A DNA stretch of 8,914 nt from Calditrichota bacterium (GTDB taxonomy: Bacteria; Calditrichota; Calditrichia; RBG-13-44-9; J075), in the NCBI GenBank assembly GCA_003695285.1, contig RFIL01000293.1:1-8914 (forward strand). Reading direction: 5' to 3'. Of the stretch, positions 1-7,636 are shown piece after piece. The translations under genes and the position numbers were made by a program. Under the pieces are notes generated by a model. The model did not search any database. It was not told the DNA's origin and worked only from the letters and a program-made list of their open reading frames with translations. Position 1 is the first letter of the stretch; every line of letters starts with the position of its first letter.

Positions 1-372
1 ATGTTGATGGTGTTTAATAAAATTGATTTGTTGAAAGAAAAATCCCTCCTTACCGGAATCAAAAAGCAATATCCTGAGGGAGTTTTTATTAGCGCCCTCC
101 AGCAGATCCGGACTGAACATCTGAAAAAAGTGCTCTCCCGGTTCATCGAAAATCATTTTGTCGAAGGAGTCGTTCGCCTGCCCATGAAGGTATCCGGTCT
201 TGTCAATCGAATCTTTAACCTTGCAGTGGTGGTGAATCACGAGTATGTGGAAGAGGAGGTTGTTCTGAGGTTTAAAGCCACCCCCGCCAATTATAAAAAA
301 ATTTATCGGTTAATTAGAAACACCCTAACTCAGAATGGTTTTCCCCTGCCCGGTGAGATGCTCCTTGACTGA
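1..372 (+). CDS. hflX: HflX-type ribosome-associated GTPase, C-terminal fragment (5' end outside window)
   Basis: This is the last 123 codons of an HflX-family GTPase; the start lies upstream of the window. The first visible residues run straight into the G4 guanine-specificity motif NKID (visible residues 6-9). The G5-like motif SAL follows at 31-33, at the spacing usual for TRAFAC GTPases. After it comes the HflX C-terminal domain, a small alpha/beta region rather than a KH domain as in Der or Era. HflX is known to bind the 50S subunit and split stalled or heat-damaged ribosomes using GTP. The Met at base 1 is internal, since full HflX proteins are over 350 residues and G1-G3 must lie upstream. 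The next gene starts 33 bp after the stop, so the two may be cotranscribed. The family call is from G4/G5 plus the tail pattern; another HflX-like GTPase is possible. Confidence 0.8.
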   Translation: MLMVFNKIDLLKEKSLLTGIKKQYPEGVFISALQQIRTEHLKKVLSRFIENHFVEGVVRLPMKVSGLVNRIFNLAVVVNHEYVEEEVVLRFKATPANYKKIYRLIRNTLTQNGFPLPGEMLLD

Positions 373-405
373 ATTCCGAAAAAGAGTTAAACCTGAGAGG
401 TGAGT

Positions 406-819
406 ATGAAGTTTGCAACGGAATATTTGTGGTTTAATACCTCTCGCAAACGAGAGTACATTAATATTACCGACAAGGTGGAAGAAGTGGTGAGAAATAG
501 TGGCGTACAGGAGGGGATGGTATTGGTGAGCGCCATGCACATCACCGCTTCGGTTTATGTAAACGATGCGGAGGAAGGTTTAATTCAGGATATTGATGAA
601 TGGCTGGAGAAACTGGCCCCCTTTAACATCAACTATCGGCATCATCGCACCGGTGAAACCAATGGCGATGCTCACCTGAAAAGTTTATTGATGCACCACG
701 AGGTGATTGTGCCGATCACTGATGGGCGGTTGGACCTTGGTCCCTGGCAACAAATTTATTATGCGGAATTTGACGGCCAACGACGCAAACGAGTAATTAT
801 CAAAGTGATGGGAGAATAA
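406..819 (+). CDS. yjbQ: YjbQ/UPF0047 family protein
   Basis: A 137-residue protein that matches the UPF0047 (YjbQ) family over its full length; the E. coli member is about 138 residues. Conserved pieces are visible in order: HITAS (45-49), VND with a following Glu (52-57), HH (79-80), GETNGDAHLKS (82-93) and a GRLDLGPWQQI block (107-117). The conserved His, Asp and Glu residues form the family's putative metal/active site. E. coli YjbQ has been reported to give weak thiamine-phosphate synthase activity, hence the database name 'secondary thiamine-phosphate synthase'; its real physiological role is unsettled. I chose the ATG at 406 over an in-frame GTG at 400, because the purine-rich AGAGG at 396-400 sits 5 nt before 406 and would overlap the GTG. 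It probably lies in one transcript with the upstream hflX. Confidence 0.88.
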   Translation: MKFATEYLWFNTSRKREYINITDKVEEVVRNSGVQEGMVLVSAMHITASVYVNDAEEGLIQDIDEWLEKLAPFNINYRHHRTGETNGDAHLKSLLMHHEVIVPITDGRLDLGPWQQIYYAEFDGQRRKRVIIKVMGE

Positions 820-951
820 CCCTGGGGCTGTCTAAACATTGGAAAAATTCAGTATCTGTGTGAGATTCATTCGTTTCAATATTATATTAAATCTTCTGTT
901 GGGTAAAAGTATAAAAAGTTAATTGTTTAATCCCCGGGATTCGTTTGATTC
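820..951. other. Intergenic gap before the propeller gene
   Basis: A 132-bp AT-rich stretch with no credible ORF and no RNA gene that I can recognise. A TATATT box at 883-888 could be a -10 element, but I see no convincing -35 partner 16-18 bp upstream. No terminator with a T-run is visible after the yjbQ-type gene. The ATG at 952 has no good Shine-Dalgarno sequence before it. Confidence 0.4.
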
Positions 952-2568
952 ATGAAAATCCAAGCCTTTATACCTTCCCGCATCCTGTATGCACTTTTAT
1001 TGTTTCTGTTGGTTCTCTCCACCGGAGAGATATTTGCTCAATTTGTCCGAAGAGAGCATTATCCTACCGAACGGGAGCGACGTGGCCATTATGCCCTGGA
1101 TGACTGGATCAGTTATCTGAAAACTCGTCATTTCACCAGCGTGGTGATGGGAACCCATTACATTTATTTTGGCACAGCCGACGGTGGTATCCTGCGCTAT
1201 CATTTTTATGATAATTTCTGGGATTACCCCTTTACCACCAGCAATGGGCTTCCCAGCAATAAAATTTTTAAACTCGCTTATGATCGTCGAACTTCCTTCT
1301 TGTGGGCAAAAACCGATAAGGGATTAGCAGTCTTTGACCCGGCTGCGGAAGAATGGAAGCAGCAACGAGATTATCCTCACCTTCGCTATGATTTTAGCAA
1401 AATTCCCGAAATGGGCACCAATACCAACGGGGATACCATTATCCCCGAAGGGGTTTTTTATCCTCGCGAGGCCTTAAAACATTTACCCACCTTTTTTGCC
1501 AATCGCCCCTACACCATTATTGATGAGTGGATACTAATGGATGATCATTTTCAGGAATTTCCCATTACCGGCTATCTCCGCGATCGCTATGATCGAATCT
1601 GGTTTGTGGTAGAAGGATTTGGTTATGGGGTAGGGGATTCCTACTCTCAGCGGGCTGATTTTTATGAGGTAGGATTGCCGGATATTTCACCCCGGGCGAT
1701 TGCCTATCAGGATGATGATATCTGGATTGGAGGGATAGGCAGAAGAGGGCGTGAGAGAGCAGGTATTGCACTCTGGCCGGCAGATGAACCCGGATGGCAT
1801 TATTTTGAAGCGCGCTGGATTAGCCATCTACCGGCTGATGATGTGAATGATATCCTGGTGGATGGTGATTCGGTCTGGTTTGCAACAACTTATGGAGTCT
1901 CCCTGTACAATCGGGATAAACAGGAGTGGAGTAATTTACATCTCGGGCATGGATTAACCAGTAACCAGGTGTTAGACCTGGCCAGGTTGGGGGATTATCT
2001 CTATCTCGCCACGGAACAGGGGATTTCGCGCATCAATCGTTTAACCGGCGATGTGCAGAAAATAAAGGAGCCGCGTCTGGTCAATTTAAGGGTTCGTAAG
2101 TTATCTGCTATGGGAGACAGTCTTCTCTGGGCAGCTACCTATCGGGGGATCTATCGTTTTAATGTCCGTAAAAATGAATGGGAATTTGTATCCTCCCGGG
2201 CAGCCATCAACGATTTTGATGTCACCGCGGTGGCCGCTTTTGAAGATGAGGTATGGTTTGCCACCTCCTCCGGTATAATGATGCTAAATCTCACGACTCA
2301 GGAATGGCTCAGTTTCCCTCAAATCGGAATGGAAATAAGAGGGCCCTTCAGAGATATTGTTGTCAACGACGCATCAGTCTGGGTGGCAACCCCGGAGGGG
2401 CTTCTAAAATTTGATCGGGAAAAACATGGCTGGCGGATTTTTACGGAAGAAGATGGGCTGCTGGATAATCGCTGTTATCAACTCATGCTGGATGGTGATT
2501 TCATCTGGATTGTGACAGCAACGGGTATTACCCAGTTTTACTGGAATAGTCCCCAACGGAGTGATTGA
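952..2568 (+). CDS. Exported beta-propeller protein (two-component-regulator-propeller type repeats)
   Basis: A 538-residue protein with an N-terminal signal peptide: a basic start, a hydrophobic core at about 11-22 and a likely cleavage after IFA (27-29). The rest consists of repeated units of about 40-45 residues that follow a propeller-blade pattern. Each has an aromatic-rich strand such as VWFATxxG or LWAATxxG, then a strand like VxxYNRDKQEW ending in Trp. Units are visible near 60-97, 104-135, 206-240, 249-283, 298-328, 339-370, 385-412, 424-453, 467-497 and 508-531. The pattern resembles Reg_prop repeats, which usually form the sensor half of hybrid histidine kinases or occur in secreted proteins of Bacteroidota and relatives. 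Here there is no transmembrane segment, kinase or response-regulator domain after the repeats, so it is a stand-alone periplasmic or secreted propeller. Ligand and partner are unknown. Start chosen because the signal peptide follows directly, despite the weak Shine-Dalgarno sequence. Confidence 0.75.
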   Translation: MKIQAFIPSRILYALLLFLLVLSTGEIFAQFVRREHYPTERERRGHYALDDWISYLKTRHFTSVVMGTHYIYFGTADGGILRYHFYDNFWDYPFTTSNGLPSNKIFKLAYDRRTSFLWAKTDKGLAVFDPAAEEWKQQRDYPHLRYDFSKIPEMGTNTNGDTIIPEGVFYPREALKHLPTFFANRPYTIIDEWILMDDHFQEFPITGYLRDRYDRIWFVVEGFGYGVGDSYSQRADFYEVGLPDISPRAIAYQDDDIWIGGIGRRGRERAGIALWPADEPGWHYFEARWISHLPADDVNDILVDGDSVWFATTYGVSLYNRDKQEWSNLHLGHGLTSNQVLDLARLGDYLYLATEQGISRINRLTGDVQKIKEPRLVNLRVRKLSAMGDSLLWAATYRGIYRFNVRKNEWEFVSSRAAINDFDVTAVAAFEDEVWFATSSGIMMLNLTTQEWLSFPQIGMEIRGPFRDIVVNDASVWVATPEGLLKFDREKHGWRIFTEEDGLLDNRCYQLMLDGDFIWIVTATGITQFYWNSPQRSD

Positions 2569-2684
2569 GCTTGATGGGTTCCCCACTGTTTTCTGATAAA
2601 ACCGGGTTATGGTGAGGTTGTCTTTAATGAAAAAAGGTTTGGTATTCTTATAAACCAGCTAACTATTTTTTTACTTTGTAACTT

Positions 2685-2712
2685 TTGCCCACCCGCTTCA
2701 TCTATTTACTAT
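2685..2712 (+). promoter_or_regulatory. Possible promoter and operator-like dyad before the rhodanese gene
   Basis: TTGCCC (2685-2690) and TACTAT (2707-2712) are 16 bp apart and could be a weak sigma70-type promoter. An imperfect dyad overlaps and follows the -10: TTTACT (2705-2710) pairs with AGTAAA (2721-2726), with an inner TCTA/TAGA pair offset by one base. It could be an operator. No terminator for the preceding propeller gene is obvious in 2569-2680. Confidence 0.25.
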
Positions 2713-2775
2713 CTAATAGAAGTAAAAATAGAGGTAAATCGGGTAAGTAATAATTGAAGATTAAAGGAGTCTTTT

Positions 2776-3216
2776 ATGCTGCGTCGTATTTTTAACAGAA
2801 TCAGTTTCGTTTTGCTCATCCTCGGTCTGATTGGTTGTGGTGAAGGAAATTCCCAGGAAAAAGCTCAGGCGGATAATCCCAACCTGACGGTTGAACAGGC
2901 TTACGAGTTATTGCAATCGGATACCAATGTGGTATTGATAGATGTTCGCACCCCCCAGGAATTTAACGGTCCGCTGGGACACGTAAAAGGAGCTTTGCTG
3001 AAACCGGTTCAGCAGATTAATACATGGGCTCCGGAGTTAAATTCCCTGAAAGACAAAAAGGTATTGTTGATTTGCCGGAGTGGAAATCGGAGTGGGTATG
3101 CCCTCCGTTACTTACAGCAGCAGGGTTTTACCAATGTGTATAATGTAATGGGTGGGATGCGTGCCTGGAACAGTAAGGGGTTACCGGTAGAAAAACAATC
3201 AGAAGGAGTTCATTGA
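2776..3216 (+). CDS. Rhodanese-domain lipoprotein
   Basis: A 146-residue single-domain rhodanese. The N-terminus is a lipoprotein signal: basic residues at 3-8, a hydrophobic core and a lipobox LIGC with the lipidated Cys at 21. A flexible linker follows, then the rhodanese fold: the IDVRTPQEF strand-turn motif (55-63), the GHVKGA motif (68-73) and the active-site loop CRSGNRS (100-106) with catalytic Cys100. The C-terminal VMGGMRAW motif is at 124-131. All catalytic features are intact, so a persulfide-carrying or sulfurtransferase activity on the outer face of the inner membrane, or on the outer membrane, is likely; the physiological sulfur donor is unknown. The Shine-Dalgarno sequence AAAGGAG (2763-2769) lies 6 nt before the ATG. 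The next gene begins just after its stop, indicating an operon. Confidence 0.92.
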   Translation: MLRRIFNRISFVLLILGLIGCGEGNSQEKAQADNPNLTVEQAYELLQSDTNVVLIDVRTPQEFNGPLGHVKGALLKPVQQINTWAPELNSLKDKKVLLICRSGNRSGYALRYLQQQGFTNVYNVMGGMRAWNSKGLPVEKQSEGVH

Positions 3217-3218
3217 GG

Positions 3219-3443
3219 ATGAAACGATTTTTTACCCGAGTAGCATTGTTCGGCGCTATTGGAGGGTTACTGGGATTCGGTTATTATTACTTTATTGGTT
3301 GTAATTCCGGTACCTGCCCTATAACCAGCAATCCCTATATCAGCACCATTTATGGATTTGTGATGGGTGCTGTGTTAGGTTGGGGTGGAAAACAAAACTC
3401 CCAGAACACTCAACAGGAGAATGAGAGAGGTAAAGCCGGTTGA
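3219..3443 (+). CDS. Small DUF6132-type membrane protein
   Basis: A 74-residue protein with two glycine-rich hydrophobic segments (about 8-26 and 42-56) separated by a conserved-looking loop GCNSGTCPITSNPY (27-40), which contains Cys28 and Cys33. This loop matches what I recall of the DUF6132 family, short membrane proteins frequent in Bacteroidota and relatives. The function is not known. The Cys pair and the upstream rhodanese lipoprotein suggest a shared role in sulfur or thiol chemistry; that is inference. A TTG at 3213 overlapping the rhodanese stop is an alternative start. I prefer ATG 3219, because the AAGGAG at 3203-3208 is 10 nt from it and only 4 nt from the TTG, and the ATG gives the typical MKR start. 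The polar C-terminal tail (57-74) is probably cytoplasmic. Confidence 0.75.
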   Translation: MKRFFTRVALFGAIGGLLGFGYYYFIGCNSGTCPITSNPYISTIYGFVMGAVLGWGGKQNSQNTQQENERGKAG

Positions 3444-3478
3444 TTTAGTGATAAAATTATACCAAATCTAACACCTTT

Positions 3479-3513
3479 AAACACCGGTGAGCTTTCTCCC
3501 CGGTGTTTTTTTT
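3479..3513 (+). terminator. Intrinsic terminator closing the rhodanese/DUF6132 unit
   Basis: CACCGG (3482-3487) pairs with CCGGTG (3500-3505), extended outward by three A-T pairs and inward, past one mismatch, by GAG/CTC around a CTTT loop. Eight T residues (3506-3513) follow at once. This is a standard rho-independent terminator, and it separates the unit from glnS. Confidence 0.9.
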
Positions 3514-3596
3514 GGGGGGGATAGCAAATAAGCGGCTTACCGTATTTTATCATTTTTGAGCAGAAAGTTGAAACGCAACTCCAACTTTTTCAAGTC

Positions 3597-3625
3597 TTGT
3601 TTCAGCAAGGAGAATTTCGTAAAAT
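3597..3625 (+). promoter_or_regulatory. Candidate glnS promoter
   Basis: TTGTTT (3597-3602) and TAAAAT (3620-3625) are 17 bp apart, giving a predicted start near 3632 and a leader of about 36 nt. The -10 is embedded in a dyad CGTAAA-A-TTTACG (3618-3630), which could bind a regulator or be chance in AT-rich DNA. Upstream, AAAGTTG (3564-3570) can pair with CAACTTT (3582-3588), in competition with a shorter AGTTG/CAACT hairpin (3566-3580). I see no T-box sequence. Confidence 0.4.
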
Positions 3626-3667
3626 TTACGTTCTCAAATCCAAAACGGTATTATGGAGAAGTTGAAA

Positions 3668-5395
3668 ATGAAAGATGAAAAAATTATCCCGGAAGAAAAA
3701 AATAAACCCAAAGAAAATGAAACCAAAGGGCCGTCCAATTTCATTCGAAACATCATAGATGAGGATTTGGAAACCGGTCGTTATAAAAAGGTGCATACCC
3801 GTTTCCCTCCGGAACCCAATGGTTATCTTCACATCGGTCATGCCAAATCCATTTGCCTGAATTTCGGTTTAGCTGAGGATTATGGTGGTTTGTGCAATCT
3901 TCGCTTTGACGACACTAACCCGGTCAAAGAAGAAGTGGAATATGTGGAGTCCATCAAACGGGATATTAAATGGCTGGGATATGACTGGGGCGATCGGTTG
4001 TATTATGCCTCTGATTACTTTGATCAACTGTATGTGTGGGCGATCAAATTAATCAAAGATGGAAAAGCCTATGTGGATGATTTAAGTCCCGAAGAAATTC
4101 GTGCCTATCGAGGAACCCTTACCGAACCCGGAAAAGAAAGTCCTTATCGGAATCGCTCCGTGGAAGAAAACCTGGAGCTTTTTGAGCGAATGCGAAAGGG
4201 GGAATTCAAGGAAGGGGAGAAGGTACTACGCGCTAAAATTGATATGGCATCACCCAACATCAACATGAGGGATCCGGTCATGTATCGGATTATCCATGCA
4301 ACTCACCACCGCACCGGAGATAAATGGTGCATCTATCCCACTTATGACTGGGCGCATGGACAATCCGACTCCATCGAGGGGATTACCCATTCTATCTGCA
4401 CCCTGGAATTTGAAGATCATCGCCCTCTGTATGACTGGTTTATCGAGCAACTGGGCATTCACCATCCCCGTCAAATCGAATTTGCTCGATTGAATCTATC
4501 CTACACGGTGATGAGCAAACGAAAATTGCAAGAGCTGGTGAAAGGCGGATATGTCAGTGGGTGGGATGACCCGCGTATGCCCACTCTGGCCGGACTCCGA
4601 CGTCGGGGATATACCCCGGAATCTATCCGTGATTTTTGTGAGCGAATTGGAGTTGCCAAAGCGGATAGTATGGTGGATATCGCACTCCTGGAGCATTGTT
4701 TACGAGAAGACCTTAACAAACGAGCTCCCCGGGCAATGGTCGTAATGGATCCCCTGCGAGTGGTTATCGAGAATTATCCGGATGATAAGACAGAGGAACT
4801 GGAGGCGGTCAACAATCCGGAAGACCCCTCTATGGGAACACGGAAAATCCCCTTTTCAAAAGTGTTGTATATTGAAAAGAATGATTTCCGGGAAGACCCG
4901 CCTAAAAAGTTCTTTCGGTTGGCTCCGGGGAAAGAAGTGCGCTTGATGCATGCCTATTACATCACCTGCGTCGATGTGGTTAAAGATGAAAAAACCGGAG
5001 AAGTGGTAGAACTGCGCTGCACGTATGACCCGGAAACCCGGGGGGGATGGTCCAAAGACGGGAGAAAGGTAAAAGGAACCTTGCACTGGGTTTCCGCGGA
5101 ACACTCAATACCTGCAGAAGTCCGATTGTATGACCACCTCTTTACCAGGGAAAACCCGGATGATCCCCGCGAAGGGAAAGACTTTAAAGAATTTCTAAAT
5201 CCCGATTCTTTAAAAGTTCTGAAAAATTGTCGGGTGGAACCGTCGCTGGCCAATGCCAAACCCGGTGACCATTTCCAATTTTTAAGACATGGGTATTTTG
5301 TGGTGGATAACAGAGACTCCACTCCTGACCATCTGGTGTTTAATCGAACCGTTTCCTTGAAAGATACCTGGTCAAAAATCGAAAAGAAAAAATAA
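3668..5395 (+). CDS. glnS: Glutaminyl-tRNA synthetase
   Basis: A class I aminoacyl-tRNA synthetase that charges tRNA-Gln with glutamine in the cytoplasm. Numbering from ATG 3668 (575 residues; E. coli is about 554), the ATP-binding HIGH signature lies in PPEPNGYLHIGH (47-58). The KMSKS-equivalent VMSKRK is at 281-286. Between them are the GlnRS-typical RFDDTNP and the YPTYDWAHGQSDSIEGITHS block that contacts ATP and glutamine. The C-terminal third is the two-barrel anticodon-binding domain. The N-terminus carries a short, charged, low-complexity extension. An ATG at 3653 gives five more residues, but only ATG 3668 is preceded by a Shine-Dalgarno-like GGAG (3655-3658, 9 nt away), so I prefer it. 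Presence of GlnRS means Gln-tRNA-Gln is made directly here and need not come from the transamidation route. No broken or missing motif is seen. Confidence 0.97.
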   Translation: MKDEKIIPEEKNKPKENETKGPSNFIRNIIDEDLETGRYKKVHTRFPPEPNGYLHIGHAKSICLNFGLAEDYGGLCNLRFDDTNPVKEEVEYVESIKRDIKWLGYDWGDRLYYASDYFDQLYVWAIKLIKDGKAYVDDLSPEEIRAYRGTLTEPGKESPYRNRSVEENLELFERMRKGEFKEGEKVLRAKIDMASPNINMRDPVMYRIIHATHHRTGDKWCIYPTYDWAHGQSDSIEGITHSICTLEFEDHRPLYDWFIEQLGIHHPRQIEFARLNLSYTVMSKRKLQELVKGGYVSGWDDPRMPTLAGLRRRGYTPESIRDFCERIGVAKADSMVDIALLEHCLREDLNKRAPRAMVVMDPLRVVIENYPDDKTEELEAVNNPEDPSMGTRKIPFSKVLYIEKNDFREDPPKKFFRLAPGKEVRLMHAYYITCVDVVKDEKTGEVVELRCTYDPETRGGWSKDGRKVKGTLHWVSAEHSIPAEVRLYDHLFTRENPDDPREGKDFKEFLNPDSLKVLKNCRVEPSLANAKPGDHFQFLRHGYFVVDNRDSTPDHLVFNRTVSLKDTWSKIEKKK

Positions 5396-5550
5396 CCTGC
5401 TGCTGACTTCTGAAAAAGGGCCATCATCGGGCTGAATAGGCTGAGAGGGGAGAGGAGGCTGCTCTTCCGGGAATTTCTACATCCTTGTCTAAACTCTCGC
5501 TCGTCTGTTGAATTGCGCCTTTAATCTGAACTTCAGCCCTGGAAACTGTA
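5396..5550. other. Gap between glnS and the DedA gene
   Basis: A 155-bp stretch with no gene. A weak promoter is possible: TTGTCT (5485-5490), 17-bp spacer, TTGAAT (5508-5513). No clear terminator for glnS is visible, so read-through into the DedA gene cannot be excluded. An open frame starting at 5508 only overlaps the DedA gene out of frame and is not credible. Confidence 0.3.
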
Positions 5551-6186
5551 ATGGAAGATTTACTGAATCAATTTGTTTTGTTTGCCAGAGAAAATCCGAA
5601 TCTGGCCTATTTCTTTTTATTCATCAGTGCGATTGTGGAGAATCTGTTCCCCCCTGTACCTGGCGATACGGTTACCCTAATCGGTGCTTATTTTGTGGGT
5701 AGAGGCCATTTGAGCTTTGCCGGTGTGTTAATCAGTACCACCCTGGGGAGTGTCGTCGGTTTTATGGCACTGTTTGCGCTGGCTTATAAACTGGAAAAAA
5801 CTTTTTTTGAAACCGGAAAAATCAAATGGATCCAGAAGTCACAGTTGGATCGGGTTGAAAGTCTGTTCCAGCGGTACGGCTATGGATTAATTGCGGCGAA
5901 TCGCTTTCTTTCCGGTGTACGTTCCGTGATATCCATCTCAGCGGGTATTGCGAAATTAAATTTCCTCCTGGTGACGCTTTTGGCAACATTAAGTGCCATT
6001 CTCTGGAATGGGGTTATCATTTACGCCGGGGCTTTTATCGGAGAAAGCTGGGAAGAGATTCAGCATTACATTAATATCTATAACAAAATCATCATCAGCT
6101 TATTGGTGTTAGCGGGTGTCATTGCATTAATTACTTACTGGTTGAAACGAAATAAAAAATCGTCAACAGGTGTAAAAGGAGAATAG
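5551..6186 (+). CDS. DedA-family (VTT domain) membrane protein
   Basis: A 211-residue inner-membrane protein of the DedA/SNARE-associated family. Diagnostic pieces are Glu30 followed by FPPVPGD (33-39), the re-entrant-loop motif that carries an acidic residue. The family's Arg-rich motif follows as NRFLSGVRS (117-125), with Arg118 and Arg124, and then a Gly-rich helix start SAGIAKL (130-136). Hydrophobic segments are visible at about 19-30, 41-50, 58-80, 138-160 and 178-198, with a basic cytoplasmic end. DedA proteins include undecaprenyl-phosphate and phospholipid flippases and affect envelope homeostasis; which substrate this one uses cannot be read from sequence. The Shine-Dalgarno sequence is poor (GGAAA region about 10 nt upstream). 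The gene ends one base before gltX begins, so the two are almost certainly cotranscribed. Confidence 0.92.
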   Translation: MEDLLNQFVLFARENPNLAYFFLFISAIVENLFPPVPGDTVTLIGAYFVGRGHLSFAGVLISTTLGSVVGFMALFALAYKLEKTFFETGKIKWIQKSQLDRVESLFQRYGYGLIAANRFLSGVRSVISISAGIAKLNFLLVTLLATLSAILWNGVIIYAGAFIGESWEEIQHYINIYNKIIISLLVLAGVIALITYWLKRNKKSSTGVKGE

Positions 6187-6187
6187 A

Positions 6188-7636
6188 ATGAGTAAGCAAG
6201 TCAGAACCCGTTTTGCGCCCAGCCCCACCGGATATCTTCATGTGGGTGGATTGCGAACGGCATTGTTTAATTACCTTTATGCCCGCCATCATGGTGGGAG
6301 CTTTGTGTTGCGGATTGAGGATACGGATCAAACCCGTTATGTGGAGGGGGCAACCGAACAGCTTATCGAAAGTCTGAAATGGGCTGGCCTCTCATATGAT
6401 GAAGGTCCCGATGTTGGTGGGGATTATGGGCCCTATGTACAATCTCAACGATTGGGAATTTACCGGGAACATGCGGAGAAACTTCTGGCATCCGGGGATG
6501 CCTACTATTGTTTTTGCACGCCTGAGGAGCTGGAAGCCATGCGAGAAAGACAGATCAGCCGGGGAGAACAACCCATGTATGATGGAACTTGCCGTTCTCT
6601 GACGACTGAGGAAGTTCAAAAAAAGCTGGATGAAGGTATCCCTCATGTGATTCGTTTAAAAATGCCTCGTGAAGGCGAAACTGTGGTGGAGGATGTGATA
6701 CGCGGTACTGTGCGGTTTCAAAATGAGCTGGTTGATGACCAGATACTTATCAAGTCTGATGGATTCCCTACCTACCATCTGGCGAATGTGGTGGATGATC
6801 ATTTAATGGAAATCACCCATGTAATCCGGGGTGAGGAATGGCTTCAGAGTGTGCCGAAACATCTCCAGTTATATAAAGCATTTGGATGGGAGCCTCCGGT
6901 TATGGCCCATATCCCGCTTCTTTTAAATCCGGATAGAAGTAAGCTGAGTAAAAGACAGGGGGATGTGTCGGTAGAAGATTATCGGGAAAAAGGGTATCTT
7001 CCTCAGGCATTGGTGAATTTCGTTGCCCTGCTTGGCTGGAATCCCGGCACGGATGAGGAATTTTTCACCCTGGAGGAATTGGTGCAACAATTTTCTCTGG
7101 AACGAGTGCATAAAGCCGGAGCTGTATTTGATATTAACAAATTAAACTGGATGAATGGCCACTATATCCGGCAATTGTCTGAGGATGAACTGGTCTCTTT
7201 TCTCACTCCATTTCTGGAAAAAGCCGGTGCGGATGTTTCCGATGCTGAAAAAACACGGAAAATCATTCTGGCAGTTTATAAAAAAATCGAACGGGGCATC
7301 GATGTGTATGATGCGGCTTCAATTTTTTATAAAGAAACGCTGGAAGTGGTCGAAAAAGAAGCGGTAGAAATTTTAACACAAGAGACCACCTGCACGGTTC
7401 TACGAAATTTTCTTCAGAAACTGGATACGGTTGACACCCTCTCAATGGATAATTTTAAGGAATTGATGAAGACGGTTCAACAGGAGACGGGAATTAAAGG
7501 TCCTGCATTATGGAAACCGATGCGAGTGGCATTAACCGGGATGGTATCAGGACCTGAATTGCCGGCGGTCATCGAGATTTTTGGTAAAGAAAAGGTAAGC
7601 CGTTTTATCCGGCAAATGGTGGAGGAATATTGCTGA
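6188..7636 (+). CDS. gltX: Glutamyl-tRNA synthetase
   Basis: A 482-residue class I synthetase of normal bacterial length that attaches glutamate to tRNA-Glu. The HIGH-equivalent lies in FAPSPTGYLHVGG (9-21), RIEDTD is at 42-47 and the KMSKS-equivalent KLSKRQGDVS at 252-261. The helical anticodon-binding domain takes up roughly 310-482. A zinc-finger-like insertion is present: Cys108-x-Cys110, 24 residues, Cys135. The residue that is His in the E. coli pattern (C-x-C-x24-C-x-H) is Ser137 here, with Tyr131 available as an alternative ligand. AAAAGGAG (6174-6181) lies 6 nt before the ATG, within the end of the DedA gene, whose stop is one base upstream; the two are probably translationally coupled. 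With a GlnRS also encoded nearby, this is expected to be a discriminating GluRS, though I cannot prove it from sequence. Confidence 0.97.
   Translation: MSKQVRTRFAPSPTGYLHVGGLRTALFNYLYARHHGGSFVLRIEDTDQTRYVEGATEQLIESLKWAGLSYDEGPDVGGDYGPYVQSQRLGIYREHAEKLLASGDAYYCFCTPEELEAMRERQISRGEQPMYDGTCRSLTTEEVQKKLDEGIPHVIRLKMPREGETVVEDVIRGTVRFQNELVDDQILIKSDGFPTYHLANVVDDHLMEITHVIRGEEWLQSVPKHLQLYKAFGWEPPVMAHIPLLLNPDRSKLSKRQGDVSVEDYREKGYLPQALVNFVALLGWNPGTDEEFFTLEELVQQFSLERVHKAGAVFDINKLNWMNGHYIRQLSEDELVSFLTPFLEKAGADVSDAEKTRKIILAVYKKIERGIDVYDAASIFYKETLEVVEKEAVEILTQETTCTVLRNFLQKLDTVDTLSMDNFKELMKTVQQETGIKGPALWKPMRVALTGMVSGPELPAVIEIFGKEKVSRFIRQMVEEYC

Noticed and set aside
1..3. ATG at base 1 as a real start codon
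   Set aside because: The following residues enter directly at the G4 motif of a GTPase, so the upstream G1-G3 region must lie outside the window.
325..540. Minus-strand ORF over the hflX/yjbQ junction
   Set aside because: It covers the ends of two real genes on the other strand and shows no protein-family pattern.
2641..2680. Terminator after the propeller gene (GGTTT/AAACC followed by a T-run)
   Set aside because: The stem is only about five pairs and seven other bases separate it from the T-run; not convincing.
4957..5427. Minus-strand ORF of 156 codons inside glnS
   Set aside because: It is antisense to a well-supported synthetase, has a Ser/Arg-rich composition without motifs, and no Shine-Dalgarno sequence.
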